DNA from: Dipetalonema caudispina
Taxonomy: Eukaryota; Nematoda; Chromadorea; Rhabditida; Onchocercidae
Assembly (NCBI GenBank): GCA_013365325.1
Contig: JABVXV010000037.1
Location: 62,001 to 126,000, forward strand
Length of the DNA: 64,000 bases
Direction of reading: 5' to 3'
Part shown: positions 1 through 15,950 of the stretch, piece by piece
How positions within the stretch are numbered: position 1 is the stretch's first letter
Layout of the letters: every line of letters starts with the position of its first letter
Notes under the pieces: generated by a model
Databases searched by the model: none
Seen by the model: only the letters and a program-made list of their open reading frames with translations
What the model was told of the DNA's origin: nothing
Made by a program: the position numbers and the translations under genes

Positions 1-2628
<2,628 letters not shown>

Positions 2629-4059
2629 GCTGTTGCTACTGTTGCTGCTCCTGCTAATGTTTCAACTGTTTGAAACTTTTCGGAAAAACTAGAGCAGCAA
2701 ATGCAACAAAAATACTAAGTTAAACAGTCCTTTTATTTGCCCGTACATCCCATCCAGTTATTAACGCACACATCTCTACTGCACTAGTTTCTTTTCTTCC
2801 TGCAATTAGAATCGAAGAAGTTATCAGTGATTTCGGCTAAATCATTTTTCGTTGTTTTTTATTTGTCTTCGTATTGAAGTCGTTTGGATATTGACGTACA
2901 CAAGATAGATTTGCCGGGAACATTGTTTAAATTTGATGAAGATTTTCATTCATATCTCTATAAAGCAGTATGTGTAATTGTTCCATTTTCCCCTTTTTTC
3001 TCTCGGTTTCCTCAAGGAAAATAACATTCCTGAACTTCATATTCACTTTTTTGCTGTGGTTTCATCTGAAATCTCTCTATCTTTTCTGGGTTAACGAAGG
3101 ATTACTTCCACTGAAAAAGAATATAAGAATATCTGAAATAATTTTAATTAACGCAACAATTTCAAATGTGGTTTCTCAACTTATCGTGAGGAAATAGAGA
3201 GACGTTCTGTCTTCACTTACCTATACGTTAATTTTTTATCCGCCTATTCCATCTTTCCATTCCCGCTTCTTCCCTTTCTCCAATCCTCGTTCCCGGAAAA
3301 TGTTTGGTTTTCGTTGTTTTGTCTTTAAGCTAAAAATTGTTGGGCATATTCGCTCACTGATATTTTCATTTTATTCTTTTTTGTCGTTACCATCAATGCG
3401 GCATATTTTCTCCTCTTTTGTTTTCTTGAAATAATGTGTAATAAAACGTTTTGATATATTTTTGTTCGGTAAAATTTATTTGTCTGACCACAGTAACAAA
3501 AGGTTTCTTGACTGGGAAATAAAATGTACACGACTTCAAGAGAGAAGATCTTATGAGTTATGTTAGTTACTGCGGATGGGCGGTTTTGTCATCAAAGCTT
3601 GGAGAGCCAGAAGTACTCCTGAAACTTGCAAGTAATACCAATCTGAGAGGTTTCATATTTTTTTTTGGAGTGTTTATTGGCTATTCCTGCTGAGGTATCA
3701 AGAGACAAGATTGGAGGTTGGATATAATAACGTATTATGAAAGCCGTACAAAGTAAAACGTATTCGGTAAATGATTCCTAGGTTGGCTTTTGAGAGCTGA
3801 GGATCGGTGTTATTGAAAGCGTAAGTGAGACAGCAGTTCACTATGAAAATTTTGGTCCTATAGGATTGAAATTTTAAATAAGCTAATTGTCATTCGGTAA
3901 TTTGTGTTGATTATGGAGTTAATTCAGCAAACTAATCAGCTTTGACTATTCTACAGCAATATTTAATGTCCAACTAAGTTTAATTCGTATTGAGTAATAC
4001 TTTCGCGAGGATTTCCAGGGAATTCTGAGAAGTCGTAAGTTTTTATGGTCTTGTGAAAA
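2629..4059 (+). other. Spacer between actin and the FANCJ helicase
   Basis: Contains the actin 3' UTR and then no supported gene. Short open frames on both strands lack splice signals and protein-like composition. A TTTCCAG at 4012-4018 just before the next gene is listed separately. Confidence 0.6.
4011..4018 (+). promoter_or_regulatory. Candidate SL trans-splice acceptor for the FANCJ gene
   Basis: ATTTCCAG, a good nematode 3' splice site, ends 41 bases before the chosen ATG and has no obvious upstream coding exon. A four-codon upstream frame (ATG at 4044) lies between it and the start. The use of trans-splicing is inferred. Confidence 0.45.
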
Positions 4060-7000
4060 ATGTGTGCTTGTTCAGCACAGTCTTCGATTCAAAAATATTT
4101 GAACAATCGAAAACGTCGAAGTGGTAATGGTCGATCGGATACCACTAGTCAAAAATATATGACTCCATTAATCGGTAAGTCATTACATATTTTTTCAAGA
4201 AATTACTACGTGAACTTTTAAAATTATTCGATAAACTTATTTCAATTACATCATTAATTTCACCCATTGAAACAGATGAAAGCTTCACGAGTTAGTTGGA
4301 TAACAAAGTCTTTCATGGTATTATTGAGTCGTATTAAGAAGGACGAAGTACTAACGGACGATAGGTTACTGTAAATGTTGAGAAATGTGTGAAGTTATGT
4401 AAGCTCCTAGTTAGTGAATAAGATCGTTCTGGATTGCTATTCCAGTTTATAGATAATTAAAGATTGAAGAGAAATCATTATTTCTAAATTTTGCTGATGT
4501 ATTCGGGTAATTTGATAAGTTTTCGTAAAAAATTTTTTCATTCTAATTTGTACTATATATGAAACAGCTGGTGGAGGATTATCATCCAAAAGGCTTTCCG
4601 TAAAAACAGGTTATCAATCACTAACTTATACGGATTTGCTTATATGTGGATATATGATTAAATTACCATCAAATATACAGCCGTATGCTACGCAGCGAAC
4701 GATGATTGCGAAAATTCTTACCACTTTAAAGAATAAACTTAATGCGCTTATTGAAAGCCCAACAGGAAGTGGTTAGTTCGTTAGCTAAAATTTCAATTTC
4801 ATGAACTTTTCAAGTGTCAGATTTCCTGCCTAGTGCAGTAAACAGTAGTAAAAGAAAAGCATGGATGATGGAGTATTAATTCATGCTCGAAATGAGCTTC
4901 AATTCGTTGTGTTGTATAAAATTTCTATTGAATTATTTTCATTAAAGTTTCTTTTAGTATTTCTTGCATTGTGGAATTTTCCACTTATTCAGCAATATTG
5001 CATTTAAATTTTTTTTTAGTCGAAAAAAAATTTGAATAGTCTAGGTAAAACACTTGCACTTTTATCTGCAAGTTGTGCTTGGCTTGAAAGATACAAAAAG
5101 GAGCGCACGCAATCACGAGATGAATGCAAAGCATGTCGAGGTGGTGGTAGCGTTGGACACACTGAGAATAGAACTTTAGATCAAAACGGGTTGCTTGGTG
5201 AATTAAACGGTACTGATTTGAGTAGTGACAACAGCAAATGTATGGATGCTAGATCAGCTGATTGTACATATGATGCTGAATCATTTTCTACATGTAAGTC
5301 TTTTTTATCTATTATTGGAAAATAATATTTTTTAATATAAACTTGAAATTAGTGAAGGTTTTTTTCAATGTAAATTGAAATTAATGGAGGTTGACTGTCT
5401 CCATCCCAATAACCATTGTTTACATGGCACGGTAGAAAAAGGTAACTATTATACAGCTATTCCAAAAACCGTATGCAAATATTTCCTTTGTTCAAACCTT
5501 TAATAGTGTAACCGATATTTGGGAGTAAAAAAATTGCGTCATTATGTTTACATTTTTTGTCGTAGGCGAAGTGATATAATACTTTGTTTTTCTTTCAGTA
5601 GAAGATGAATTTGAGAATGATTTTTGCGCAATTACAAGCTCATCATCTGCATTTAATAAGGTGAGCTATGTGTTTGTAAATTATTTTACGGTGTGTCATT
5701 GTCTGTTGTTGCATTCATTTAGAATTTGAAATACATTAAAAATAATTGCAATATGAGAGAACGAAGGCAGTAAATGTTTGATATGACGTAAATTTACAGT
5801 TAGGAAGTGTTGCCTTATTAGATGATTGCAAAATTTCAAAGAAAGATGTGGAGGAGGAAGGCCATACTTGTTTACCGTAAGTTTCTGTTATGCATCAATG
5901 TTTCTTTATTTCTTCCATTTAAGTTCTAAAATTTTTACTCGTTTTTTGTTCAACGATTAACCATTACATTAATCCATAAACGATGAGTTAAACATAGTGA
6001 ATTTAATGTGATCACTTTCATTATCTTTCCGTTACTGTAAATGTTCTGAAATGGTTACTTCATAATGGCTTTTTTCTTTCAGACGTGTGACAATATACTA
6101 TGGAACGCGAACACATAAACAAATTAGTCAGGTGATAAGAGAATTCTCACGCTTACCATATGGACAAGAAGGAGTCATTAAGTAATGTATTACTTGTGTC
6201 TTATAATATAACTTGACTTGATTTTATTAGTAAGAGTTTGTAGTCGTCTCTAATAATTATTCGAGGTATCTTAGTGGCTTCAACAAAGAAGTTTTTTTGT
6301 AATTAAAACTGAAACTTAGCAGAACAGAGTATCCTCTTATGAAATGAACCATTAATAACATTATTACGATTGAGCACATCGTCTGTGCTGTTCTTAGATA
6401 TTTTGATTAGAGCTTTGTAATCTCACTACTGGGTTTCCCAAAATCTGACGATGAGAAGCAAATAAATACCAAAATAAGAGGCAGGAATTCTTTCGATGTT
6501 GTTTCCCAATTGGAAAAAATTTTAGAGAGGAAGTGCACCTCATTGAATTGGTCTGAATTTATTCTTCAGATATCGGACTTGCTATAGAAGTCGAATCATT
6601 GATGATTCTTTATTCTTTGACGAAGTACTTAACTTTTAAAAAGTAGTGCTGATAGTAGGCTCATTCTCTTTATTACTTTATTGATTCTATAAACTGGAAG
6701 TGATTTCCACTCATAAAATAAAGGAGGTGATTTTTTTACAGACATACAATATTGGCAAGTCGTGAACACATGTGCATTAATCCAGCAATACGCGTTAGTG
6801 ATGATATCAATAGTAAATGTAGGGAATTCATATCTTCAGATGGGGTAATTTAAAATTTTTTAATTTTATGTACCTAAGTGAATGTTACTACCTTCTAACT
6901 TTGCTTACTATTTATAAATTTATATACGCTAAGGTTCTGTGAGTTCAAATACAAGTGAAGGAACGCTTTGGGAAGTAGAAATACTTCGTTTAAGTCTAGT

Positions 7001-10000
7001 GCTTTTGTGGTTTCGACCACCTATTATTCTCCAAATAACAGCATTGAAAATACCGCGGATATTTTCGCTGTATATCCAATCGAGGCGTTTTTTGGATAAT
7101 AATAAATGGTCATGTTTTTTTCCCAATTTCCTGAAGTTGTATGTTTTAAGGAATGGTCTTCAATTGTAAGTGCAGTATTTCCAGAGAACGCACAAGATTT
7201 TTAGATGATTTGAAAATTTTTATAATTACAAATAGTTTGTGAACTCATACTGTTTGAAATTTTGAATGATTCTTAAATTTGGAATCAAATTTCCTCAGAT
7301 TGGTTGTTCATACAAAAATTCAATGCGTGGGAAATATGAAAGACCGAGTGCAATAAGACGTTTGATTACACAAACTACTGGAAAATTGAATTGTATCTGG
7401 GATGTAGAAGATCTTGTTGAAACATTAAAATGTTCCACACCGTCACTTTGTCCCTATTTCTCAACTGCTCGAGTGCTTATCGACGATGCTGATATTATTT
7501 TTTGCCCCTTTTCTTATCTTATTGGTACGTATTCTTTATGACGTTTGTCGCTTAAATAAGATTTACTGTATTCAAATTTGGAGAAATTGATAGAGATTTC
7601 TCTAGTTTTCTCATTAATTAAGTGGAACACTATTAAATAAGTTTTTGCAGATCCCATTATCCGCGCGAATTCTGGCTTAAATCTGAAAAACACGGTAGTT
7701 ATCCTTGATGAAGCGCATAACGTGGAAGATGTTTGCCGTGAAGCTGTCAGTTTTACATTCATGGAGCGTGAATTGGTTAGCGCAGCTGCGGATATATATC
7801 AGAAAGGTTGGAAAACATGTAGTCCCTGAAATGTTTCTTGTCTTAGCTTCTCTTTTAGAACTTAAGATATTTTATTGCAATAGAAACCCTTTTCAGCAGC
7901 AGAACTTGAGAAAGAACTTGCAAAAGTGGATGCTAAAATTGTTGCGGAAGAAGGATTGACTGAAATAGAAGACAACAGGGCGGGAAGATATAAGGAATGT
8001 TTGGAAATGAAGAAGGGCCATTTTAAAACAGTTCGTGTTTGTTGAATTAGATCAAGTCGGTTATGATGGCATTTTCTGGAAGCATCTTTGTTTTTGCATT
8101 TAGTGGAAGACTGGTTAAGATTTTAGTGTTAGATTTGATTTGATTGCAAAAAGTTAAAACGGTGGGATTCATTTCTGAAATTGTTTTATAAAAGGTGTAA
8201 AATGAATAATATTATGTGTTTTTTCAGGTAATTAATTTTTTAAATAAAATATTGGATTGGTTTGTGAGTGTATCATCGAATGCGCTGCAGTCGGCACCGA
8301 TGAAAAATGATCGGCTTACCTATACATACAACTGGGAGAGGCTTTTTACAACGTTTGCGAGCAATGATTTGAATATATTTGGCAAGACCGGCAAAGGAAC
8401 TGCTTATTCAGGTCTACTGGTAAGATATCGTTACCAAAATTAATGTTATGAGCCTGTTCTGGAGTATTTCAAAATAGGATTCTAGACTCGCTTTTAAAAG
8501 CTTCAGGATTTGACTTCAGGTATTTCTTTGGGAGCTTCCTAGAGTTAATTGTTTGGAAGAATTTATATTGATTTTGTTTTTGGTACTTATTTATAGAGCA
8601 TATTGGTTTATGGGATTAACTTTTGGTTGCTGTTTTGTAGCGCATCTCCTCGTCTTAATCTTAATAAGCACTGTTGTATATAGCTTGGCTGAAATATAAG
8701 AGCTCTTCATGTTTTAAAGCTTAAGAAAAAGAAGGGTATTGTGAGGAAGCGAGACTGAAGTTGTTCATAGATCGAAGTCTTCAATGTTATATGTTAAGAT
8801 TAGAAACTAGCTTAAAGTTAACTGTTTTCTTCAGGAAGCATTTGATTCTATTACCGGTGCAGGTAGTGAAAATGATGATTTTCAATCCTATTTAAAACTT
8901 TACAAGCCATGTGCTGCTGCTGCCGTTTGTGTGGAAAAATTCCTATATTTCTTCAAATCATATTTTCGGGACGATAATCGTACTGCTTATAAGTAAGTTT
9001 CTGGTCAAAATTATTAATAATGACTTTATGAGACAGTTTCAACTTTATAATTTTTGTTTTATCTAAAATATTATTTAAAAAATTGTCTAGTGATTTCTTC
9101 GCAGGCTATTTGTGTGTATCGACAAGCCATTTGTACCATATTCACAGTCAAATGTTTTCGATATAACAAAGAACTCTCCAAATAACGTGTGTTTGATTTT
9201 CCAGTTTCTTTTTGTTCAAGCTGATAATATAGGAAAAGAATAGGTCACGTGCGATACGTGTGTGATTTGTTGACAGCAAGTGAATATTTTGTGTTCTGAA
9301 TGATATTTTGAAAAAAAAAGGTATTAACTATTATTTGGATCGTATACGATAGTTGCAATGACAGTGCTCTAAATAGACTGACATTCAGAACAGGTCAATG
9401 GAATCATCTAAAATCTACATACTTCAGATTTCAGATTGATATATTGGATATGAGTTCATTTGATAAAGAAAAAGAAATGTGGTTAGATTCTAGGACTCGT
9501 CTGAAAGGGTATCGCGAAGTGAAATATGGCTATCGCGTTGCTATCAGTTTTTGGTGTATGCGTCCATCGCTGGTTGGAATTATAATGATATGCTTGTGTA
9601 AAGAAATAATTATATGAATTATAAATTATCCAACTCTAGAATTTCAGTGCAGTCATCAAACCTTATGATGACTGTAGATGACTCAAACCTTATTATCTAA
9701 TGAATCTACTGATTGAAGAAAGTGTCAGTGGTTTAAAATTTCAGGCTTATATAGATGCATTCAAAGGATGTCGCAGTGTTATTTTAGCTTCCGGCACACT
9801 CTCTCCAACGGATACTTTTCGTACTGAACTTGGTACTACTTTTCAGCAAGAAATGGAAGGAAATCAAATCATACCGGATGAACAAATTTTTGCTGCAGTG
9901 ATTCCATCTGTAAGTTTCGTTTTATTCTTCATAATGTTTTTATTTTAAAAAGTATTAACTGAAGTAATAATAGAAATGCCATCTTTATAAGTGCTGCAGG

Positions 10001-12117
10001 GACCAAGCGGTGAAAAGTTGTGTGGAACTTATAGGATTATCAATCGAGATGATCGATTTATACGGGAAATTTCATTGATTCTGAGGTGCGTTGGTTTATC
10101 GCAGTTCCACTGAACTGTTCTAATATTTGTCTAGGTTTTGAGAAGATAGGATAGATTTCTAGAAACTTCAAGCAAAGCGAAAAGACATTGCACATATTTC
10201 TGCTTGAACAGCTGGTACTGCGAATCTTAAGACTCCAGTTCTGGAACGTATGTGGCGTACAGTGCGTTACCAACAGGAGGTGCCTTAAATTGAGTGAATA
10301 GTCGCGGTATTCCCGACATGTTTGTTCAATAGTTTCAAATACTTTCTATTATCTTTTTCCTTCTTTTTATTACTTAAATCTCTATGCAGCTGCTCCTCTT
10401 TTATCTTAGCAAAAAATGTATCCCATCTTTTTTTTCCAGCCATGTCTGTAAAATAATACCGAAGGGCGTATTATGTTTTTTCTCAAGTTATCGTGTCTTG
10501 GATCAAATTTATGAATGTATGGAAACGATGGGCATTTTAAGACAAATACAAAATATCAAGGTAACTGCCATTTTAATATTTAAAATTGATCATTCTTTAT
10601 TATGATAAAACACATCACCGAACATTGCATCGGATCTTACGACTAAGGTTTTGTAATCTTTCTACATGAATCTCAAATCTAATTAGGATCAGTAATTGAA
10701 CGATACAATTGTATCTCATTCTCCACTACCAATTTTTTAAATCACTGTCATTAACCTTCGTTATTGTTTCTCATCACCTTTTTGTCTTTTGTCATTATTC
10801 ATAAGTTCCTTTTACCTGTTATTTTCATGAAAACCAATCAGCTGAAGAATGGATAGGTAGGCCTGTCCGCAGTTAATTTTTATGATTTCAGCTTGTTTTG
10901 AAAGAACCACGGCGTTCATCACTAATGAATACTGTTATGATGCAGTATGAAAATGCGATCGTTAATCCCTTAGAGTTCGGACCACAGTGCACTGGAGCAT
11001 TGATGATGGCAGTTTTTAGAGGCAAGGTAGTTATTTAGACTTTTAAAATTGTTAGAGCTTTAAAAATAATTTAAAAGATTTTTTCCTGCACTTCCGTATT
11101 TTAAGTCTTTATCTAAATCTGACCTTCTTTCCAGAAACATATCTCTTTACCTAGACTTCTTTTTTTGTACTGCTTTTCTTCGAAAAACCGTAGTATTTTT
11201 AGTAATTATCACAGTTTTTGTCATCATTTCAACAAGAAAAAAAATTTTTTTATTATTTTTACTCTTTTTTCATCTTAATTTTTACAAAAGGTATCGGAAG
11301 GTATCGATTTCACTGACGACAGAGCTCGTTGCGTAGTGACCGTTGGTATACCATTCCCCAATGCAATGGATGAACAAGTAAGCGGTGAATCTATAAGTAG
11401 TGAATGTTTGTTTTCAGTTTTTACTGGTTTTTTTTTTTTTTTTTTTTTTTTGTGCTCTTCGATGATGATCATATTTTAGGTTGTTGAAAAGAAAAAGTAT
11501 AACGATGATTACTGCACGAAATTACGGATCCTATCGGGTGATGAATGGTATACGATGCAAGCATACAGAGCTTTAAATCAAGCTTTAGGGAGGTAAATTG
11601 AAAATCATCAAATTTATCAGTAATGTAACACGACATTTTATCGCTTAATCGTCTTTATTAATCAAAAACTTGTGCTTTGAGTAAGTCATTTCTTAAGGAA
11701 AATAATATAGCGGGGTTCAGTCGCAGCTTTTATTATTATAGCCTGTAAGAATAATAGTGTCTGAAATATTTGCACTATTATAAAGACTTCTCCATAAATT
11801 CCTCTGCAAACATTTTGGAAGTTGATAACTGATGTAATACTGTTTCTGGTCAAATCCATGGATTTATTAGATGCTTACGACATCGTTCTGACTGGGGATC
11901 AATTTTGATGCTTGATGAACGACTATTGCAAACACGAACAAATCCAAATGCCAAAAAGGTTTCACGATGGATACGTGAACAGCTGCGGCCATTAACAAAC
12001 TACGAGCATTTCCTTACTGAATTAACCAATTTCGTTAGCAAAATGGAAATCAAGAATTCGCAGCTACCTGATGATAATGACTGTAGTGCTACGAATATTG
12101 TTGATGATATGAAGTAA
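4060..12117 (+). CDS. dog-1: FANCJ/BRIP1-type Fe-S DNA helicase (DOG-1), 20 exons, 959 aa
   Basis: Superfamily 2 5'-3' DNA helicase of the XPD/FANCJ group; in C. elegans dog-1 protects G-rich tracts from deletion and acts in crosslink repair in the nucleus. Exons: 4060-4174, 4568-4771, 5045-5293, 5599-5660, 5800-5876, 6083-6181, 6742-6844, 7299-7524, 7651-7806, 7897-8036, 8228-8419, 8835-8992, 9428-9572, 9745-9909, 10000-10085, 10440-10560, 10892-11026, 11291-11377, 11480-11592, 11871-12117; all phases close. Walker A SPTGSGKT about 102-109; Fe-S cysteines 295, 306, 335 and 354; DEAH box 398-401; ASGTLSP about 657-663; arginine-finger motif [14 protein letters not shown] near 874-887. RTEL1, DDX11 and XPD fit less well: the spacing of the four cysteines and the [17 protein letters not shown] and ILASREH segments match FANCJ. 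It ends about 80 residues after motif VI, so the long vertebrate BRCA1-binding tail is absent. The N-terminus has a PIP-box-like QSSIQKYL. Confidence 0.93.
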
Positions 12118-14007
12118 TATATATTACTACTATAATAACGTTTTCTTTTAATGTTTCTCGAAGGTTTATAGTTTCTGTATGTTTTGAATCTAAATTTCTA
12201 GTTTTCATGACATTCCTTCCTTGAAATATGAATTTTGATAACTGCCATCAAGATTTAGCAAGTGTATACCTGGTATGTCGAGTAATTTTTATGTTACGAG
12301 GTATATTTTGCTTTGAGTAGTCGGTTTCTTTGGTAACAGAATTAAACTTTGTTGAATTTTCAGGGCGTGTTAGTGATATTGCTCTTTTTGTTCTTTCAAT
12401 TCTATCTTATTTCAACCGGTGTTATCGAGATCTCTTAAATACATTCACTATGGATGGTGCTTTTTAGCTGTTTAACGTTTAAAGTACAAGTTAGTTTAAC
12501 TCATTGCTATATTATCTGACTGAGTAATTTGAAAAAAAAGTAAATCCCGCGCGCTCACAACACATTTAATAGGTTTTCTAACAAGTTAACTTTTTGGATA
12601 TATCGGGTCTGGTTGATGAATGATAAGGAACGGTGGAAAATAATATTGGATAAAGTTTTTTTACTACTGCTGGGAAAAAAAGTGCTCTAAAGACAGCCAT
12701 TCATTTCTTCTCTGATATCTGATAAAATTTATCAGCTTGATTTTCTTGTACGTTCACAGGTATAGTTCTGTTTCTAAATCTACACTTGCATAGTAAATGA
12801 GAAATAATTCAGACATCGATAAATAAGAGTGAGGAAGAATATCCATGTTTCCTTATTTGCATTTACATTATCCTTGATAGTCAGGTATTTTCTTTTTACA
12901 AATGATTTTGGGATTTACGAATCGTGTAAACTTAATGGAAAACATATCAGTTGTACTTTAATCGTCTTATGATTTGCAAATAATACATTCCCATGTTTAT
13001 TATTATGTCTACCTGTTCGGATTTGGCGAGTTACTGCCAGTAAATCGATTTTCAATTTCTGATTTCCAAATACAGACATAGTTCTCTTTCGCGATGTGTG
13101 GGAAATGTCGAGATTAAGGTGTCGGAAGCATTTTGGTGGTGCAAATAACAAATTGGTTATTTTAAGGGAGAAAAGATGGAAGTTGGTTCTTGCATTTGTT
13201 ACCTCCGGTCTTTTTTTCTTACTGAGATGGGAAAAGGATATTCTCTGAAACTATAATTGAACTGATCGTCATAAGTAATTAATAAATCCTTTATCATCCG
13301 GAAAATGCAAAATGAGATACTCACACTTTTTCGTTTCGAAATGTGATATATCTTTAGTAGGGAATGAATTCGTCAGCTGAGCGGTGATTTGTGTATGCCT
13401 GTTCCTGTATACGAATGTCAATTCAAGCAATTTTTAGATTTCATAGTTTAAATGAAAAATCTCATCGTAAAAATTATCACTAAGATTACAATAGAGACAT
13501 CAAGAACGAATTCAGAAATATCGATGAAGTGTTACACATCATGTGTTCATCATTTGTGGAAATGATAAAAAAGAGTTGTTGTCCCAGTAAACTATCAATT
13601 TTCTGCGAAAACATTGAATAGCTTCATTCAAACTAAGTTGATACTCTACTGATCATTTATACCTTACCATTTTATGGAATACAGAAAAATTAAACTTATA
13701 TTATGTGTAGCAAATTTCGACAATTTAGAGATACAATGATTGAGTGAGTCGTTGTTAGAGAAAATAAACAATGAGAAAGGATGAGAAATTCCTGGAAGGT
13801 ATCGATCCAATCAACTATTTCAACATGTTCTTGTGAAATTTCTATAAATTAAAATTTGAATAAACTTTTTAAATAAACTTGTTACTATTGCTTTTACTCT
13901 CACGATGACGTATCGTAGCGAAACTAGCTGCTGATAAGATAGGTGTTTGTGTATGTCACTTTCAACAAAGTTCATATTTATGTATCTATATGCCTGACAG
14001 ACTTGTT

Positions 14008-14069
14008 TATGTGTGTGTGTGTATGTGTGTATGTATGTGTATGTGTGTATGTATGTGTGTGTGTGTGTG
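14008..14069 (+). repeat. (TG)n/(TATG)n microsatellite
   Basis: About 60 bases of alternating TG with interspersed ATG units. Simple-sequence repeat in noncoding DNA. Confidence 0.9.
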
Positions 14070-14343
14070 ATATTTGGAATGAGTGGGTGATCGATGCTTT
14101 ATAGAGGAGAATGGGTGGAATATGATGATAAAATGTTAGAAGGAAGTTTTGGTTACTGATTATAGAACATATATGAATGTTTATTTCCTTGCTTATAACA
14201 AAAATATTTAAAAGAGAGGAAGGAAGCTTTTATTTGATGGAAATATTAAAATTTACAGATCATTTGCATCTGTGATACATTTAACGACGGGTTGTTGTCT
14301 TGCATTCTTCCTTTTGATCGTTCGTTTATTTGGTTGTAAGATG

Positions 14344-14455
14344 TTATACTGATTCATTACTGTTAACTGATCATCATTATCTTGATACATTATCATTAAT
14401 TAATTATCATGATTATGATATTGATTCGTTATCGTTAACTGATTATTACTATTCT
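14344..14455 (+). repeat. Imperfect AT-rich direct repeat, period about 71
   Basis: Two diverged copies of a roughly 35 base unit containing GTTAACTGAT, one near 14346 and one near 14417, separated by a TTAATTAATTATCAT stretch. Simple tandem-type duplication. Confidence 0.55.
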
Positions 14456-14533
14456 AATTATTTTGTTATGATAAATGAATCTTTATGGAAAATGTTGGAT
14501 TGACTTCTCTTGCTTTTTTAAAAGGTGGTCGTA

Positions 14534-14606
14534 AGAGAATGAGAGAGAATGAATGAGGGAAGAAGGACGAGAAAGGGAGAGAGAGAGAAAAAGAGAAAAC
14601 AGATGG
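14534..14606 (+). repeat. Purine-rich GA tract
   Basis: Nearly pure A/G over about 70 bases, including a run of GA dinucleotides. Lies about 300 bases upstream of the SMIM14 start and could be promoter-proximal, but no function is shown. Confidence 0.75.
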
Positions 14607-14850
14607 GGAATGATTGGGTGGTACTAACGACTGACGTGGCATTCCAATCGTCCTGTTATTCTTTATAAATATATGTGATCTATGTGAAATGAAATGAAAT
14701 GGAATTATTCATTCACTTCATTATTTCCTATTGCAGTAGTTATATTTCTGCTTTTCCTGCTATTTCCTTATCTTTTCTTTCCTAAGTTACTTTTTAGTAT
14801 TCTGTTTTCTAATTAAGTTATAGCAAAATTTTGTTAATTTTTATCGGAAG

Positions 14851-14858
14851 TTTTTTAG
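14851..14858 (+). promoter_or_regulatory. Candidate SL acceptor for SMIM14
   Basis: TTTTTTAG ends 47 bases before the ATG with no upstream exon in evidence, as expected for trans-splicing in nematodes. Inferred. Confidence 0.45.
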
Positions 14859-14905
14859 GAATTGGCATAACTAACAACGTATCATCAACCGATACATAGC
14901 GGAAA

Positions 14906-15950
14906 ATGGGTGACGATCCGTGTGAATGTTTATTCAATCATGAGACCGCTATGAGACGTTTGCTTTCATTGGTAATACATTAATTATTACAGTCGCTTTT
15001 TTTTTTCCTAAAGTTATTACCTCTAAAGAGGCGGAATAGTTGTACAATTTTTAGAGAAAATTGGAGTACATAAAATGGGATTGTTTAGTGATTAGCTCAG
15101 TTAGTCATTTTTATCGGAATGAATGGTTATATATGTGGCGTCATAATGAATAATCGTTTTGCAAACTTTTCATAGGGAAATGATATATTTCGAGATGTTT
15201 AGTACAGTACATATATCTCACAATCTTCGGAAGTTTTTTTCTTTGTTGTCCAGAAATCATAGGTTATATGGATGAAGAATTAATAAATGAAATAAAAGAT
15301 ACATGATAGACATGAACAATTTGTTCATATTGTTTCAGTTACGGGATTCACAGGGCTATTGCACGGATTCTGAATGTGTTCAAGATTTACCGGGTCCACA
15401 AGGTGCAGGTTTTGGTACCAACAATTTAATGATGATTGTCATTTTGTGGGCGATACTTGCAGTTGCGATGTTTATCCTGCGTCCGAATTCGATGCGTTCA
15501 AGATCAGATCCATTGGGGAAACCAGGACCTCGTTCGGTAAGTATGATGAACGATTTTTCGGAATTTTTAATGTGACAGTAGAGATAAGGAGATTTTACGG
15601 AGATTTCAGTTCAGTACATATTTTATGGTTGGCTTTTTCATTATAGTTAGTTTTAACAAATATTTTTTTCTGACGATATTTTTTTTCATACTTTAATGTA
15701 TAAATTTCAATTTATGAAAATACCATTTCGCCTGCACAATCTAAGACAACTATGTCTTTTTTTGTCTTGTAACTTTTGTTAGGTTTTTATTTGGTGAAAC
15801 TAGACTTTCTGTTTTTATGTACAACTCAGGAAAATTTAAAGATTGGTTTTTTACTAGAATTTATGCAGATCTGTTACTGTTCATTAATTTGAAATTTGTT
15901 TTCTGCAGGGTGGTGATTCTCCTGAACCGCCAGCACCTAATGTGCATTAA
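14906..15950 (+). CDS. SMIM14: Small integral membrane protein 14, 3 exons, 101 aa
   Basis: Exons 14906-14971, 15339-15536 and 15909-15950 join in frame to 101 residues, about the length of vertebrate SMIM14 (C4orf34). Family landmarks seen in order: DPCECLFNHE near the N-terminus (vertebrate DPCEC...HE), AMRRLLSLLRDSQGYCTDSE, the DLPGPQG segment, one hydrophobic helix (NNLMMIVILWAILAVAMFIL), then a short tail with RPNSMRSRS and PGPRSGGDSPEPPAP. The paired cysteines at both ends of the luminal part are conserved in the family. SMIM14 is a single-pass protein of the ER; its molecular role is not well defined. It is convergent with the SMARCAD1-like gene. Confidence 0.92.

Larger units (their letters stand above)
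12118..14905. other. Spacer with simple repeats, no gene seen
   Basis: No supported exon on either strand. It contains a TG/ATG microsatellite, an imperfect AT-rich direct repeat and a purine (GA) tract, listed separately. The 78-codon minus-strand frame near 12915-13151 has no splice context or family resemblance. Confidence 0.6.
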